From: Morchella semilibera
Lineage: Eukaryota; Ascomycota; Pezizomycetes; Pezizales; Morchellaceae
Reading direction: 5' to 3'
DNA: 64,000 nucleotides
Assembly (NCBI GenBank): GCA_009192285.1
Contig: CM018603.1
Span: forward strand, 1,335,304-1,399,303
Positions 34,960 to 47,218 of the stretch are shown one piece after another. The position numbers were made by a program, and so were the translations under genes. How positions within the stretch are numbered: position 1 is the first letter of the stretch; each line of letters opens with the position of its first letter. Under the pieces are notes generated by a model, which saw nothing but the letters and a program-made list of their open reading frames with translations, was not told where the DNA came from and did not search any database.

Positions 34960-37900
34960 ATGGCCGTTCTCAGCATTATCACAATGTTGATACCCGGCGC
35001 CAGAGCAGATGTCGGGGAGGAGTTTACTAATAATCTTTTCAGCGACCTTGGCCCTATCCTCGCGCTCTTTGGGGAGCAGGTTACAAAGCAATTCTTAAGT
35101 GAATCAACTGGCTGGGCAGACAATATCCTTTTTGCAATGGCCCCCCTAGGCATTATCACCGCCATTGTGAGCGCAATCAGAGTCGCAGGATTTCCTTGGC
35201 TGAAGGCTATTATCGGGCGGGGTAAGGAAGGTGAAGGGCAGGTCGAGCTAGAGCTGATGTCCTCTAACTCAAGGGATGTCGGGGAGATGTGGAATGGGGA
35301 AGCTGTTGTTCGTGTTATCGGCGAACCAACTATTTTCCAGTTTATTTATGAGTCCAATCCTCCTCGCGATCTCCTGACCGGTGCGACCAGTAGTGAAAGT
35401 GGAATATATACCTTAGTGAAAAAAAACCCTCTATTTAAGCTCGTCCACAGAACGAACGTATTCGGCGCCGGCTACGAACCACAGCCTAGATATGGCAGCT
35501 CTGAAGAAAACACCAACGCCGCGATATTGTCTCATGATGATTTCTGGGATGAGTATTATAGTACCGAGCGTCCTAATTTAAGTCAACGTCACGGGGACGA
35601 ATCTCTCCCATTACAAGACATCAAAATCCCGCCAAATATTTCTCTTAATGCCCGAGGGCCACCAGTCTCAGATTATGAGAAGTGGGGGTACGCGGGCTTC
35701 GGTGTTCTAGTCCAATTGACGGTCCTCGTATATGAAGGAATGATAACATACTATCCTCCGCTGAAATCGAAGCCTGTCTTTCTTAAGGAGGGACTAAGCC
35801 CCTCCATCGAAGCCTTCCCATGCACGGCTGTTGGAACCATTGCGCTCAACCTTGGGATGTTGATATGTGCGCATATCGTCGATCGTTCATCAATCGAGGA
35901 GTATTGGAACATAAAGGATGATAAGGCCTGCAAGATTACCTGGATCCAGAAAGGAGGAACGGTAAATGATCAAGTCTTCGAACCATACATTATCCATGGG
36001 CATGATGGCCAAAGACAGATAGTCACTTCTCGGCGCTACAGCGGTATCAAAACACCAAAGGCTTTACAATGGCTCGTTTTAGCAGCTACAGCGATCAGTG
36101 TTATCGGCTTTATATTCCAGTTCATTGGTCTCCGGGGTATGAACTGGTCAGCAAGTATCGCACAGCTATCAGCAACATTATTAATGACAATTGTCAGATC
36201 AGTAATCCGCAGAAGATTAACAACAGAGCCCAAGGCCAAGTTAGCTGTTAAGGAGTTTGAGGTCGAATGTATGGGACGTCAGATGAAAGATTTCTCGGAC
36301 TGGAGCATTATTCCGCGATACTACGATATGAATGATATACCGGAGAACGACCAGGCATATATACGTATGCCTGATGCTGATTATGAAGATGGCCGTCCGC
36401 CAACAGATACACCAGAGTTTGTCCGGAGGTCTTCTGAAATGCTACGGATCTGTGTACGGCTCTCAGAGCTTTCCGGTTGGCAAGCCCAAGGAGCTACTAT
36501 TTCACGATCTCTGTGTGAGTCTATAGAAAAGACTATGGATTTCATTTTTGAATCTGATGAGTGCACTCTCGAACCTTATGCGGGGGGACTACGGAAATTC
36601 ACATGGGAAGTTATAGTTCGGGGTGTTGACAATGGAAATAGACGCGGGCCTTTAGCTTTCGAACTGGGAAGAACGAAAAGAAATGATGCCTCTAGCAGCT
36701 CTAGCAGATGGAAAATTGAAGATAGCATGAAGGCTGAGCTCACACAGATGTTGTCCTTGTGGATGCTTCATGACAAGGAGAAACAAGATAGCCTCCTACA
36801 GCGGCAGGAATTGCAGAATGTTCCTCCGGAAGCAAATGACCCACGCCGGGGCGAAAGGACGGGCGATCCCGTTGTCAAGGTTATCTGCCCATTTGGGTTA
36901 CCACAGTATGACTTGGTGAAACTCTGGATAGGTGAAACAGGAAAAGAATTCTATACCGGGAGTCCCAAGGAGATATCCCAAGGGGCAGGAATAGGCCCTC
37001 ATCGAGTCTTTGGGATGTCACATACGCCTGTAACCAACGGGAAATCGATTGTTGCAATAAACTCCAGCCAGCCTATATCTAGAATTTTAGCGATGGAAAT
37101 CTTTTCCCATTTCTTTTCTAGTGTGGTGAAGCTAATTGGCGAAATTCATGGGACAACAAAAGAGAAGCGGAATAGATCTTGGGGACCACGATTGGAGAAC
37201 TCATTTCTATCTTCTCTAGTTGAGAGGTCGCAGCTCACGGGCCTTGGTACCAGACCCGACTTGCTCCTAGGTATGTTTCTTGAAACACCTGGGTTGGGGA
37301 AGAAGTGAATCAAATGGCTTACGCTGAAAGATACAGTTATCATTCCTCACTTGATGCGTCACGACCTACTTTGGAAAATTCATACGGATCCGTATCCAGA
37401 ACCGCATACAACCATTGAACGTCTCAGGTTTCGGTCGGGTGGGGGGTCTTGGTACAAGCATGCTCTGGCTTTAGAGGCATTGGCCTCAACTGAGGCCAAC
37501 ATTTCTCCGGACGAGCTGTTAGAAATGAGGAGGTGTTTCTTCGCAAGAATAATTGAGTTCTCCCGGACAAGTTTCGGTCTACACGACATCGATAGGAGGA
37601 CATATTATGGAAAGGAATGGGGTCGTTTCTACGATGAAATGAGAAGAATGGGCCCGGATTATAAAGGACTATCCCCCGATCCTGTATCCCCCGATCCTGT
37701 AACATCGATCAGCTCCGATTTATTTGACCAGGTGATTGGCAAATTCTCTATTGATGGGCTTAGTCCTTCAATCTCCCCCGCTATTTCGGCCCTGATATCC
37801 TCATACTGCCAAGGGATTGAGATACCGCAAATCTCAGAGATAGACCACTTGAAGGACGCTTTACGTTGTGTCCCGGAAGAGTCTGGTGCGGACCTTCTGA

Positions 37901-40900
37901 TGGGGGCGGCATCCGCCGGCCATAGCGCAGTAGTGGAGGCCCTTATTGACCGTGGGTTCAATACAAGCCAGGGAGCTGAGAAAAATGATAGTGCCTTGCA
38001 TCGCGCATCGTCAGGAGGATTCACCTTCATAGCCCGACAACTCCTTTCTCAACATATGCGATATGATCCAGGGAGCTACGAGAGGTTTCGAGTTGGGCAC
38101 CTGCCTCTCGCACTCCTAAACGCCGCATATAACGGGCACGTCTCTACTGTGAATCTCATAATTCAAGAGCTCAACCCTCTAGATAAACCATACTTTTACA
38201 ACGTTGCACTTATTCTTGCTGCTGGTCGGGGCCACCACGCTCTGGTGGTTTCACTTCTCGACAGTGGAGCCGATGTTAACCGAAAATCTATCACACAGGA
38301 TTTTCACCGCGGCTGGAAGTACCTGGTAGATCATGGCGGGTCTATGGAGCTGGTGGCACTAGAGTTTGAAAACGACGAACTCAAATCCTCCAAAGACCTC
38401 GAGTATGGCGCAGGAGAAGGATACCAGAAAACAATATCCTATCTTATATCCCAAGGGGACTGGCAGACGGCATCAGAGATAATAACCAGACGAACCCCAC
38501 TCCAAGCAGCTGCAGAAGGAGGTTACTTGGAGGTTTTAAGAGAACTAAAGGCGAGAGGAGCGGAAATCGAGACTGAGGCATCAGGCAGACACGAAGTGAC
38601 CGCGCTGCAAGCTGCAGCAGCAGGCGGTTATTCCGGTGTGGTAATAGCTCTATTAGATTGGGGGGCCTACCCTAGCGCCGAACCGTTCTGGTTTGGTGGA
38701 AAAACCGCACTCCAAGCGGCAGTGGATTATGGAGACCAAGATTTGGTGGACCTGCTCCTAGAAAGGGGGGCGGATCTAAAGAAAGACATGCCGGCAAGAC
38801 TTTTTGGGCGAACGGTGCTGCAGGCAGCAAGTGAGAAAAATCATTTGCACCTCGTCAAATATTTGCTTGACAAGTTAGGAGACATTGATTTCAATAAAGA
38901 GAGGGATAGTTTATGTTACGGAGGACGAACAGCGTTGCAATTCGCTGCTGCGAATGGTAATATGGAGCTCACCAGGATATTCCTGAAGGAGGGCCTGGGA
39001 AACGAGAGACACACTGAATATAAAGGGAGGACTGCGTTACAAGCGGCGGCAGAGAACGGACATATTGAAATTGTGAAGTTGCTTTGCGAAGGTGCATCAA
39101 GGATCGATGATGCTGCACCATCAAGGTTTCATGGCCGAACCGCCTTACAGGCCGCTGCTGAAGCTGGTCATATTGCGGTGGTGGAATTTTTGCTGAACAA
39201 AGGCCCAAGCCCCTCCGCCGGCGTCTCTGAGTTCTACGGACGAACTGCACTACAAGCAGCAGCAGGAAGTGGCCATGTTGAGATTGTGAAGTTACTACTC
39301 CCCATAGAGGGTCCCAATCATAAGGCCGCACGTGTCGGCGGCAGGACTGCGATACAAGCAGCGATGGAAGGGGGACACCTAAAGATCACGGAACTATTAC
39401 TGCATAATAACGCAGACATCGAATCATTGCCGGCAGAAACCGGCGGGGTTTGGGCAATCGAGGCTGCAGCTGCCAAAGGAAATATTATTATGATGATGAA
39501 CCAAGGCTCGCAATTTCCTACCATCTCGAATAAGTATACAAATTCTCTTATTACACATAGGCCCGCTGTCTTAAGGGCTTCAATTCGGGGGGAGAATTTA
39601 ATCAAATATTCCCGAGCTATTTGCCGTTATCGTACCTCGATGCAGGATCCTGGATCGAGGCACAGAGACTAGCAGCTTCGAAGGATGACCTCGAGGCCGT
39701 CGATCTTATTTTGGAACATACACGACATCCATTCTTAAGGAACGCTAGTGGTTTAACCTACACCGACATCCAGCATTTGACAACCGCGATGTTCCAAGTT
39801 TTAGAAGTTGCCGTAGAGAGAGGTTTCTTCCCGTTAATAGAGCGACTAATAGAGATTATCCGACTCCCATTTGTAAGGATCCCCGCGGCTCTCTTGAATG
39901 ATTTTATGCCCTCCGAGATGGGTGCAAGCATATGTGCAGCTGCGCGGGCCAATCAATTGGCCGTCATTGACTATCTACTGGGAGTGGGTTTCCCATGTTG
40001 GGATAATCGCGAATGGAGGTTTTCCCCTGAGAATTGGGAACTGGTGAAGTGCAATCCATTACAGGCTGCGGTAGAGAGAGGTCATCTATCGATGTGTGGA
40101 AGCTTGTTGGAGAGGGGCGCCATCACTGCCTCCAAATGGGCGCCGGCCTTACAGGTAGCAGCGCGCTGCGGCCGTCTTGATATCCTGGGATACATCGTGG
40201 AAAATTCAAATGGTGTGGATATAGGGGACTTGCATGCTTCATTTAATGAGGCAGCTAGAATAGGTCATCTTGCTGCAGTGGAGTTTCTACTCGAGATTGG
40301 AGCCGATCCCAACCATGATATACCTAGCTTTCAGCAACATTCAGCTTTGGGATTAGCCTCACGCTATGGCCATTTATCGGTAGTTAAACGTCTGGTAGGC
40401 GCGGGGGCACACGTTAATCTTCTTCCGCACCAGGGGGGTAGACTATCGCCTCTCCAACAAGCTGCCCAAGCAGGCCACCTCGATATCGTTGACTACCTCT
40501 TGAAGAATGGTGCTCAGGTTAATCCGATCTTCGTGCGGAAAATACACATGAACGGTAGTGTCTTATCAACGTTGGAACTAGCGGCATATTTAGGTCATTA
40601 TCTGGTAGTTAGACGATTGATTCAAGGACGCAGTGAAGAAGAATTAGGCAGCAGCCTTACAACATCATTGTCGTATGCACGCGCGGGAGGGCACGTAGCG
40701 GTAGTGAGGGAACTTGAAAGACGTGCGGACCTGGGCCAGATTGCTCTCGGGAGTGTATCGGCAGGGGATGTGCATACGAAGGAGCTACTACCGGAGGCAC
40801 AGGGCAGGGAAATGATGAGGCCTCGGCATAGCGATGTATGTATACCCTCATCTATTCTATTGGAAACTTGGTGAAATGAATCTCGTTGACATTTACATGT

Positions 40901-41003
40901 TTATTAACAGGTTCCAACCTTATCTGGCGAGGAAGATAATGGCTCTAAAAGAACAGATAGCGGGCCGGAGAATGAAGAGGTAGCAAGCCAGGAATCTATA
41001 TGA
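34960..41003 (+). CDS. Giant membrane-anchored ankyrin-repeat protein, apparent frameshift
   Basis: Three coding blocks: 34960-37270, 37337-40835 and 40911-41003. The first intron (37271-37336, GTATGT...ATACAG, 66 bp) removes an in-frame TGA at 37306; the last (40836-40910, 75 bp) is GTATGT...AACAG. The N terminus (GEQVTKQFLSESTGWADNIL, FAMAPLGIITAIVSAIRVAG) is a known fungal module found ahead of ankyrin repeats; about four further hydrophobic segments follow (near residues 246-268, 290-310, 370-392 and 395-412). A non-repetitive region to about residue 950 leads into many ankyrin repeats of the form GRTALQAAAExGHIEIVKLL. Reading must shift by one base between 39561 and 39672. A missing base would give about 1,967 residues; a 113-bp intron (39448-39560, weak donor GTTTGG) would give 1,929. 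The C terminus is acidic and polar. Function is unknown; a role in recognition or signalling is inference. Confidence 0.8.
37671..37700. repeat. 15-bp tandem duplication in the ankyrin gene
   Basis: ATCCCCCGATCCTGT occurs twice head to tail, in frame, duplicating SPDPV in the linker before the ankyrin repeats. Confidence 0.9.
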
Positions 41004-41159
41004 GTTTCAGCAAAGTGCCATCGACATATGGGTCCAAAGAGAGGTTTCTTTAGCATGGATGTAAAGGTTGTAGTGCCTCGGGGTGTGGATTCTACTGCTT
41101 TATTTTGGCCCTGCTGCGGTTATATATACTAGTAAAGTAACAAGTACTTGTACACTGAG

Positions 41160-42098
41160 GTGGTTTAGCTCCGGGTTCTTTTATTACTACATGTATTCCT
41201 TTGTCCTGGTCACGGTCTTTACTACTTCTTTTGTCTTCTATCAACATTGGCCTGTATCATAAGAGGGACCACCGGCTCTTGGAAATAAGAGACAAGTAAC
41301 ACCTCAAACAGCACCGACAAACCTCCACTGTCACCTTGATGGCTAGTCCAAATCCCTCATTTTCGCCTAATGATTATAATTAGCTAGGCTGTGATACCCC
41401 TGCATAAGATGCAGGTACACAAATGCCTGATGATAATATCATGATACCAAGGAAGGTGGGGGATCTCCGCCAAGCCGGATATTGGCATCCGGAGTATACA
41501 TATATACCAATTAATCTCAAAGCTCACTGTAGGTTAAGATTGGTTTGGACCTTTAACTCAATTTTTCATTTTATAACACTGATTAAAAATCCTCACCGTG
41601 CTAACCCCACCCACAGGCCCAGGGGAGCTAAATCAAATCGGGCTCCGTAGACTGATAGGGGTGAGATTTAATGTAAGGATCGGGAGATAATTAGAGCGGA
41701 TTGGGGTTGTGGAATTTGTATACATATAAGTTACTAGCACCGAAAATGTCGAAGCTAGCTACATGTATATAGTCTGAACCTCTGGGGAATAAAAAAAGAA
41801 AAGGCGCAGTATCTCTTAGGTTAGAGCGAGCTATATTTTGGGCCATGGTAGCTTATACAATCAATTAATCAAAGAAAAAAAGGAAGGGGATGGGAAGACC
41901 GTGGTAGCTTTCGGCCTTTTGGGCATATATATAGCATACGCGAGTTACATGCTTGTCTCTTATTCCCGGGAGCCAGCTAGTGGTCCCTTTTTTTGATACA
42001 GGCCAAGAATAATAGAAGAGAAAAGAAATAGTAGTGACCGTGAGTAGGACAAAGGAAGAGTAGTAAGAAAAAAAAAATTAAACCCGGAGCTAAACCAC
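41160..42098. repeat. Large inverted repeat with about 140-bp arms
   Basis: The left arm, 41160-41296 (GTGGTTTAGCTCCGGGTT ... GGCCTGTATCA ... AATAAGAGACAAG), is matched in reverse complement by 41952-42098. The arms are diverged by scattered substitutions and poly-A differences and enclose about 655 bp. It is either one long foldback element or two opposed copies of a 140-bp repeat. The interior has no coding signal. Confidence 0.8.
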
Positions 42099-43079
42099 AT
42101 ATATATGCATATGAGCTACCTCACGTGGTGATATATATAGTTTCCAAGCCAATTATTCCACCTCAACCCAATCTAAGATGAGAGTCCAAGAGGTAGAATG
42201 GGCTTACAAAGATCATAACACACTTTATCCCATTATAGGGATGTTCAAGGTTCGATGCGGATGGCTTTAGGGTGGGTGACCCGGCTAGTAGGAAATCTCC
42301 CTGCATGCATCTCGATCATTGACACAGAAGGCCGAGTGATATATATATGAGTCCCTACTACGCTAGGAAATACTTTATTTGATGCATGACTGACTTATTG
42401 CCCATACAAAACCGAGCATGGTAATTCATCCATTGATGAGTTTACTAATTAATTGTTAAAGGCTTATCTTGAGTGATGCTAATGATACATCTTATGATGA
42501 CTGCTAATGATTTTATCAACGGATCACACTTTTAGTGCCGAAGATGGTCATGGAGCACGCGTTAGATAAGGGCTACTGTACCTCGAACTCGAAACCTTTC
42601 TAGCAGAGAAAGCTGTCGGGAAGTCGTCGGAAAGTTGCCACGGTTTCTTTTTTTATTATCAGGCGCAGTATTTATCATCCCTCCCGATTTCTAACTTTGT
42701 TAAATTCCTCCTTTGGAATACCCATATATAGACTCCCTTGATAAGAGCTATCTATCATATCATTATTTTATCAAGTGATGACCTAAGTAGCTTGCTAGAT
42801 TTGCGGTTTCTCAGCGGAAGCACCCAACATTCAACTCCCGTGCGGAGAAATCTTTTTATTCCCCGAACATCCGTATACTGATCGGAAAGTCGTCCGATGG
42901 GACTGGGATGCACTCGCCGATGTACTTGGGATTCGTTTGCTGGTCCATAATGTATACCAAGGATGCATTTCATGATGGATTTTGAGATCCATTTGCGATG
43001 CACTACCTGGCGTGGTAGAGAAGCCAACCTCATGGGTATATGTACCCGGGGGTGCCGGAAAGTGACTCTATCAACTTAG

Positions 43080-43218
43080 TACTCGTTTACCATGAAAAGA
43101 ACCAGGAAATGCAAGTAACTGAAACAGGGATGATTTGTAGGAGAGATCATCGCCAGTCCATAAAATTATCCTTGCCCTAAGCAACTACATTTTCTGGTTC
43201 TTTCGTGGTAAACGAGTA
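43080..43218. mobile_element. Family-A element, copy 2
   Basis: Ends TACTCGTTTACCATGAAAAG and GTGGTAAACGAGTA; the interior shares ATTTGTAGGAGAGATCATCG with 53631-53771. Confidence 0.82.
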
Positions 43219-44141
43219 TGTAAACGAATCAAAAAATGCATCAATCATGCTTACCACTTTTAATGTTTTTTTAAGGGATCAAAAATCGAGCGAAAAGGCA
43301 CCTTTTACTATGGGTAAATGAATCAAAAATGAATCCTTAGTTCCATTTGAAACATTTAAGTGCTTTTCTTATGAGACTTTAAAAGAGCAGAAGAGTTGGT
43401 CTCCTAGGGAACTGAACCTTGACTAGCACGATGCAATGATCAAATAGCCTATATATATTTCTCAACAACTAAACTAGCTGGTAGGGTCTAAGGCGAATCT
43501 ATGGTAAGTTAGAAGCTGGAGATCATAGTTATGGTAAGAGTTAATATGAATAGCCCTTGCCTCTCCTTTTATTACTGCCTCCTGTCACAAGTTGTTTTTT
43601 TGCGGGCTAAAGGCCCAAATCAATGACTGGGAACAAAATGCAGATCTATTCTAGAGATCTAGACTCATGTATCATACATATGACTAAAGTATCTATGTTC
43701 TTCAAACATTGTGTTGTCTTAAAAATTCCCTTTCCAGCACCCCCGGGTACATACCTCGTTTTTTACAGAGGCTAGAGGTTCAATATAGCTGAGCGAGCGT
43801 ACCGATACATGAAGACGGATGCGCATAGCCTTAATATTGTCAACCCAACTAATGTATATGTTTCTGCTTGTGTGGGGGCGGAATAGGTATTATCTGTCGT
43901 TTAGTGTATCACGATCAGGTAGACTCATATCTTCATTTTCCATTCCACCCCGGCCCCAGGGGCAGCGGAAACACGAAAAAATATAAATACAACCTCTGGT
44001 GTTCGGTCTCCAAGGCTGGTGAAATGAAATAGGTGGTTATTATCGCCAGTGGTGCTAGTTCCCTCGGATGACGCAGTACAGACACAGTACGGAAATCACA
44101 GTATATCTGATATATATTGCCAACAAACCTGCCCCCTGTTC

Positions 44142-44271
44142 TACTCGTCTACCAGCATAAGAGCCAGAAAATGCGAGTGACAAAGTCAAGGATTATTTGT
44201 ATGGAGTGGCAACGTCCTGCCATGCAAATAACCCTTTCGCATTTTCTGGTCCCTACCCTGGTAGACGAGTA
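44142..44271. mobile_element. Family-A element, copy 3
   Basis: 130 bp, ends TACTCGTCTACCAGCATAAG and CCTGGTAGACGAGTA. It is nearly identical to 3614-3732 over the arms, suggesting fairly recent movement. Confidence 0.87.
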
Positions 44272-45302
44272 TATATGTTGGTCAGATCAATGCAGGCGGA
44301 TAAGCCAGTTATGAGAGTCAAAGTCTTTCGCACTTGTTTGCTCCTATTCCCCACATATTTTGGCGAACAGGACCGAATAATTGGTAGTAATCGGACATAG
44401 GGGATATCCTTCAGATGATGCGCTCATAATCACGTCAAGTTTCCCTCCCAAGATACTAAAACTCGAACAACATTGAAACGAAATTCGCGCCCGAGATAAC
44501 ATACATCAACCAAACAGCTAGTCTTCAGACCTCGTAGCGTACATGGTAAACACCAAACCCCGGTGCACGCCCCTGACTGCAGAAGAACGTCAGTAGAGTA
44601 CTGTTCCGGCGGGGTGTTTGCTGCAGATCTGGTTTCGATACGGACCACGTTGCTCAGACGGAGGAAGGTAGGACATAACCTCGCAATGTGCCTTGAGGAC
44701 TCCCCCAGTCTAGATTCTGCAGAGATCCTGTTTCCGTTAAAAGCATGTGAGCTGACTTGTGGCCATGGATTTTGATGTATCAATGGCAACGGGTGCATAC
44801 ATGTACTTACATTGGTTGGATATTTCCAGGCTATGCAATTGCAATCTTCCCCGCACGTCACTGCCACCCTCTCACCGGAACCCCCTCAGGGGGAAAAAAA
44901 AGCAAGCATCCAGACGTATATGCGTGTATGCAGGCATAGGCTCTATTTATTAATATATCCTCAGGGTTAGGGGTCTCATACGCACACACACAAAGCTCCA
45001 ATCCCTGCCGTTCACTAACGCTTGTCAAGATGCTTAAAACAAGCGAGATTTCTCCCCCACCCACCGGATTCTTGGCCGACATGGTCGTATGAGCTGCATA
45101 GGGTGGGTATTCAGGCACCAAGACTAGTCTGTATTCCAGACAGGCCCCTGTATATATAGTGTGTTGAGGCATTTCTGGTGTGCTTGTAGGTTAATCATGA
45201 ATTGATGAGAAGGGAAAGGGGGAAAGTGACAGATGGAGAGGCGAGAAGGGCTCTAGTCACCTTGTGGTCCAGGTTGCGGCTCTGCGGCTGTAGTAAGTAC
45301 TC

Positions 45303-45425
45303 TACTCGTTTTTCGCTGACGTTTTTGAACTGGGCCATTATTGCATACCCAAAATCATGAGCTTGGCGTATTTTTGTACGGCATGCAATATCAGTCGCGT
45401 CCACAAACGTCAGCGAAATGCGAGT
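45303..45425. mobile_element. Family-H element, copy 2
   Basis: TACTCGTTTTTCGCTGACGT at the left pairs with ACGTCAGCGAAATGCGAGTA at the right; an inner pair, TATTGCATACC/GGCATGCAATA, is also conserved in 34331-34457. Confidence 0.8.
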
Positions 45426-45540
45426 ACATGTACTTACATGTACTTACATGTGTGTATGTACAAGCACGTACATGATGTACTTACTCGGTTAATTGCTATT
45501 TAATTTCCCGGTAAGAAGATAAGGTACACATTACATACAT

Positions 45541-45660
45541 GTACAAGTACCCGAAAATGCACGTCTTAATCTGCAGTACTAGTCTCTATTGGAGTAGAAG
45601 TCAAAAATACAGCAAAAACCTGCAGTTGCATATTCGGGTACTTGTTACCTGTCGCGAGTA
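45541..45660. mobile_element. Family-J element, diverged copy
   Basis: AAGTACCCGAAAATGCA pairs with TGCATATTCGGGTACTT; the right end CCTGTCGCGAGTA matches the CTGCCCCGAGTA end of 34182-34317. Confidence 0.62.
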
Positions 45661-46355
45661 TACGTATCCATGTACTCTATATACCCATGCAATAAAAGCA
45701 ATTAAAAGAAATTAAGGTACTATAGGACTCACCCAATATATATAAATGCCGCCACTCTTCAGGGCCACTGAGCATGAGTTTCGAGTGTGGTTGGTTGTAA
45801 GAGTATACACAGGTACTACCACACGGAGACCAAATACGCATAACTTGTAGTAAGGGAAATGGTAGAAACATCGTTCATGTTGGCTACAGTATATGCACGT
45901 AGGGAGGGAGGAGCTAGATCTAGAGGTGAAGATACGAGACATCAGCCTAGCTCTTTTAGAACTTTACACTGCACTTCGAGGACACAGCTCAATATGCAGA
46001 TCAGAAGCTAGCAGTCAATAGTTATGGAGGATCAGACATCCTTTGTTTGCTTGCTGGACACTGTGATGGGCCTTCTTCTAGTGAATTCATAAACCGCAAA
46101 TCAAATCTCCACAGATTGTAGGACGAAAGAGGAACTACATTTTTGTAAATACAATTAGATCTCAGCCAGTAACCATAGCATAATTATATGTACACGATAT
46201 ATGCTTATATATATAAGTATAAAGGTTAGTGATATTAATTAATCAGATCAGACAAAAAGAGATCCCCCCCAAAACTCCACATGAAAAGAATGAATAGTAA
46301 GTAGTATATATACCAAGCTGCCCCCTCTTGCACTCTCCAATATATATTATGCCAT

Positions 46356-47218
46356 CTATGCAGAATGTTCGCTTTTTGCCTGCTCTTCTGGTCTAGCTCT
46401 CGAGGCCTCCATCTCGCTCCTAATGCTCGCCTCCATCTCATGCAGCCCTTGACCATCCACCTCCACTGGTTTCCTCTCGTTCGGAGCGTATCCCCCCCCC
46501 ACATATGTACCACCTCCCGCCCCCATCTCCCTCGCCCTTCTCCTCCTTCGGAACCACCATACACACCCCACCAGCGCCAACACAAACAGTCCTCCCCCCA
46601 CCACTCCCACACCCGCAGCTGCACCCACTGATATCCCCCCACTTCCTCCTCCTCCACTAGCCCCAGTAGCGCTCGACGACGCACTAGTCTCCGTCTGCGT
46701 AGCCCTAATAATAGTAGTACCTGAGTCCGTCGGGGTCCCACTCGCCGTAGAAGTAGTGCTGCTGCTGGTGCCGTTCGCTGCCCCCGACGTAACTGCATCT
46801 GGGCCCCAGGCGGGCCCATTCAGGACCGGGTTGGGATAGTCCTTGGGTACGCAACTGCCTTCCAACCCGCCCGCGCCCGGGCACGCCTCTAGCTCGCTGT
46901 TGCAGCACCATGTTGCCGAGTCGTTCGAGCACTCCGTTCCGGGACACGCAGATTGTCCACCACGACAGGTCCTGTAAAGGGTAGCAGCACCGGAATTGAT
47001 TAGTCAAATTAAAATGATGGGATTGGCTGATGGGAGGGAGAGGGGAGGGGGTTCAAGTACTCGGCATAGGGTGTGCAGCACCACCAGAGTGTCTGGTTGA
47101 CTGGGGCACCGTCTGGCAGAGCACCGATGCAGAGGCCACCGGTGACACCGAGGCAACCGGGGAGGTAGCAGTCGGCTGTGTTGCCGGGGGTCATGTTTTG
47201 GCGGGTGTAGTTTGACAT
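46356..47218 (-). CDS. Single-pass membrane protein with 12-cysteine ectodomain
   Basis: Exons 47218-47061 and 46971-46356 give 257 residues; the 89-bp intron (GTACTT, branch-like TTGACTAATC, TTTACAG) joins in phase 2. Residues 1-95 hold 12 cysteines (17, 22, 30, 47, 48, 55, 62, 67, 75, 76, 83, 93), with two paired CC motifs (LWWCC, TWCC). A Ser/Thr/Gly-rich stalk (about 118-165) leads into a transmembrane helix at about 166-193 and a stop-transfer RRRRRAR, then a cytoplasmic tail of about 57 residues. The layout resembles fungal wall-stress or surface sensors of the WSC/Mid2 type, but the cysteine pattern is not one I can name. No signal peptide precedes Met1; the frame stays open upstream through a run of alanine codons, so an extra 5' exon is possible. 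Confidence 0.75.

Larger units (their letters stand above)
41004..46355. other. Long gene-poor spacer with inverted repeats
   Basis: 5.3 kb without a supported gene. It includes a large inverted repeat (41160-42098), two family-A elements, one family-H and one family-J element. ORFs at 42755-43033, 44430-44867 and 44858-45172 have no recognisable motif. Confidence 0.55.

Noticed and set aside
37306-37308. In-frame TGA splitting the ankyrin gene into two ORFs, as a pseudogene or read-through signal
   Set aside because: The stop lies inside a 66-bp GTATGT...ATACAG intron whose removal keeps frame and joins LLL to VIIPHLMRH.
39534-39560. 27-bp GTATAC...CATAG intron to repair the ankyrin frame
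   Set aside because: Too short for splicing, and the donor and acceptor phases do not match.
42268-42310. GGGTGGGTGACC motif resembling the 3' part of 5S rRNA
   Set aside because: The upstream 5S body is absent and the flanks do not fold as 5S rRNA.
44430-44867. 145-codon minus-strand ORF
   Set aside because: No domain, signal peptide or repeat recognised; competing ORFs lie on the other strand; the many rare-looking Cys and Trp positions suggest chance.
46235-46819. 194-codon minus-strand ORF rich in Arg, Trp and Gly
   Set aside because: It is a frame shadow of the 12-cysteine membrane protein, whose spliced frame has a coherent domain layout.
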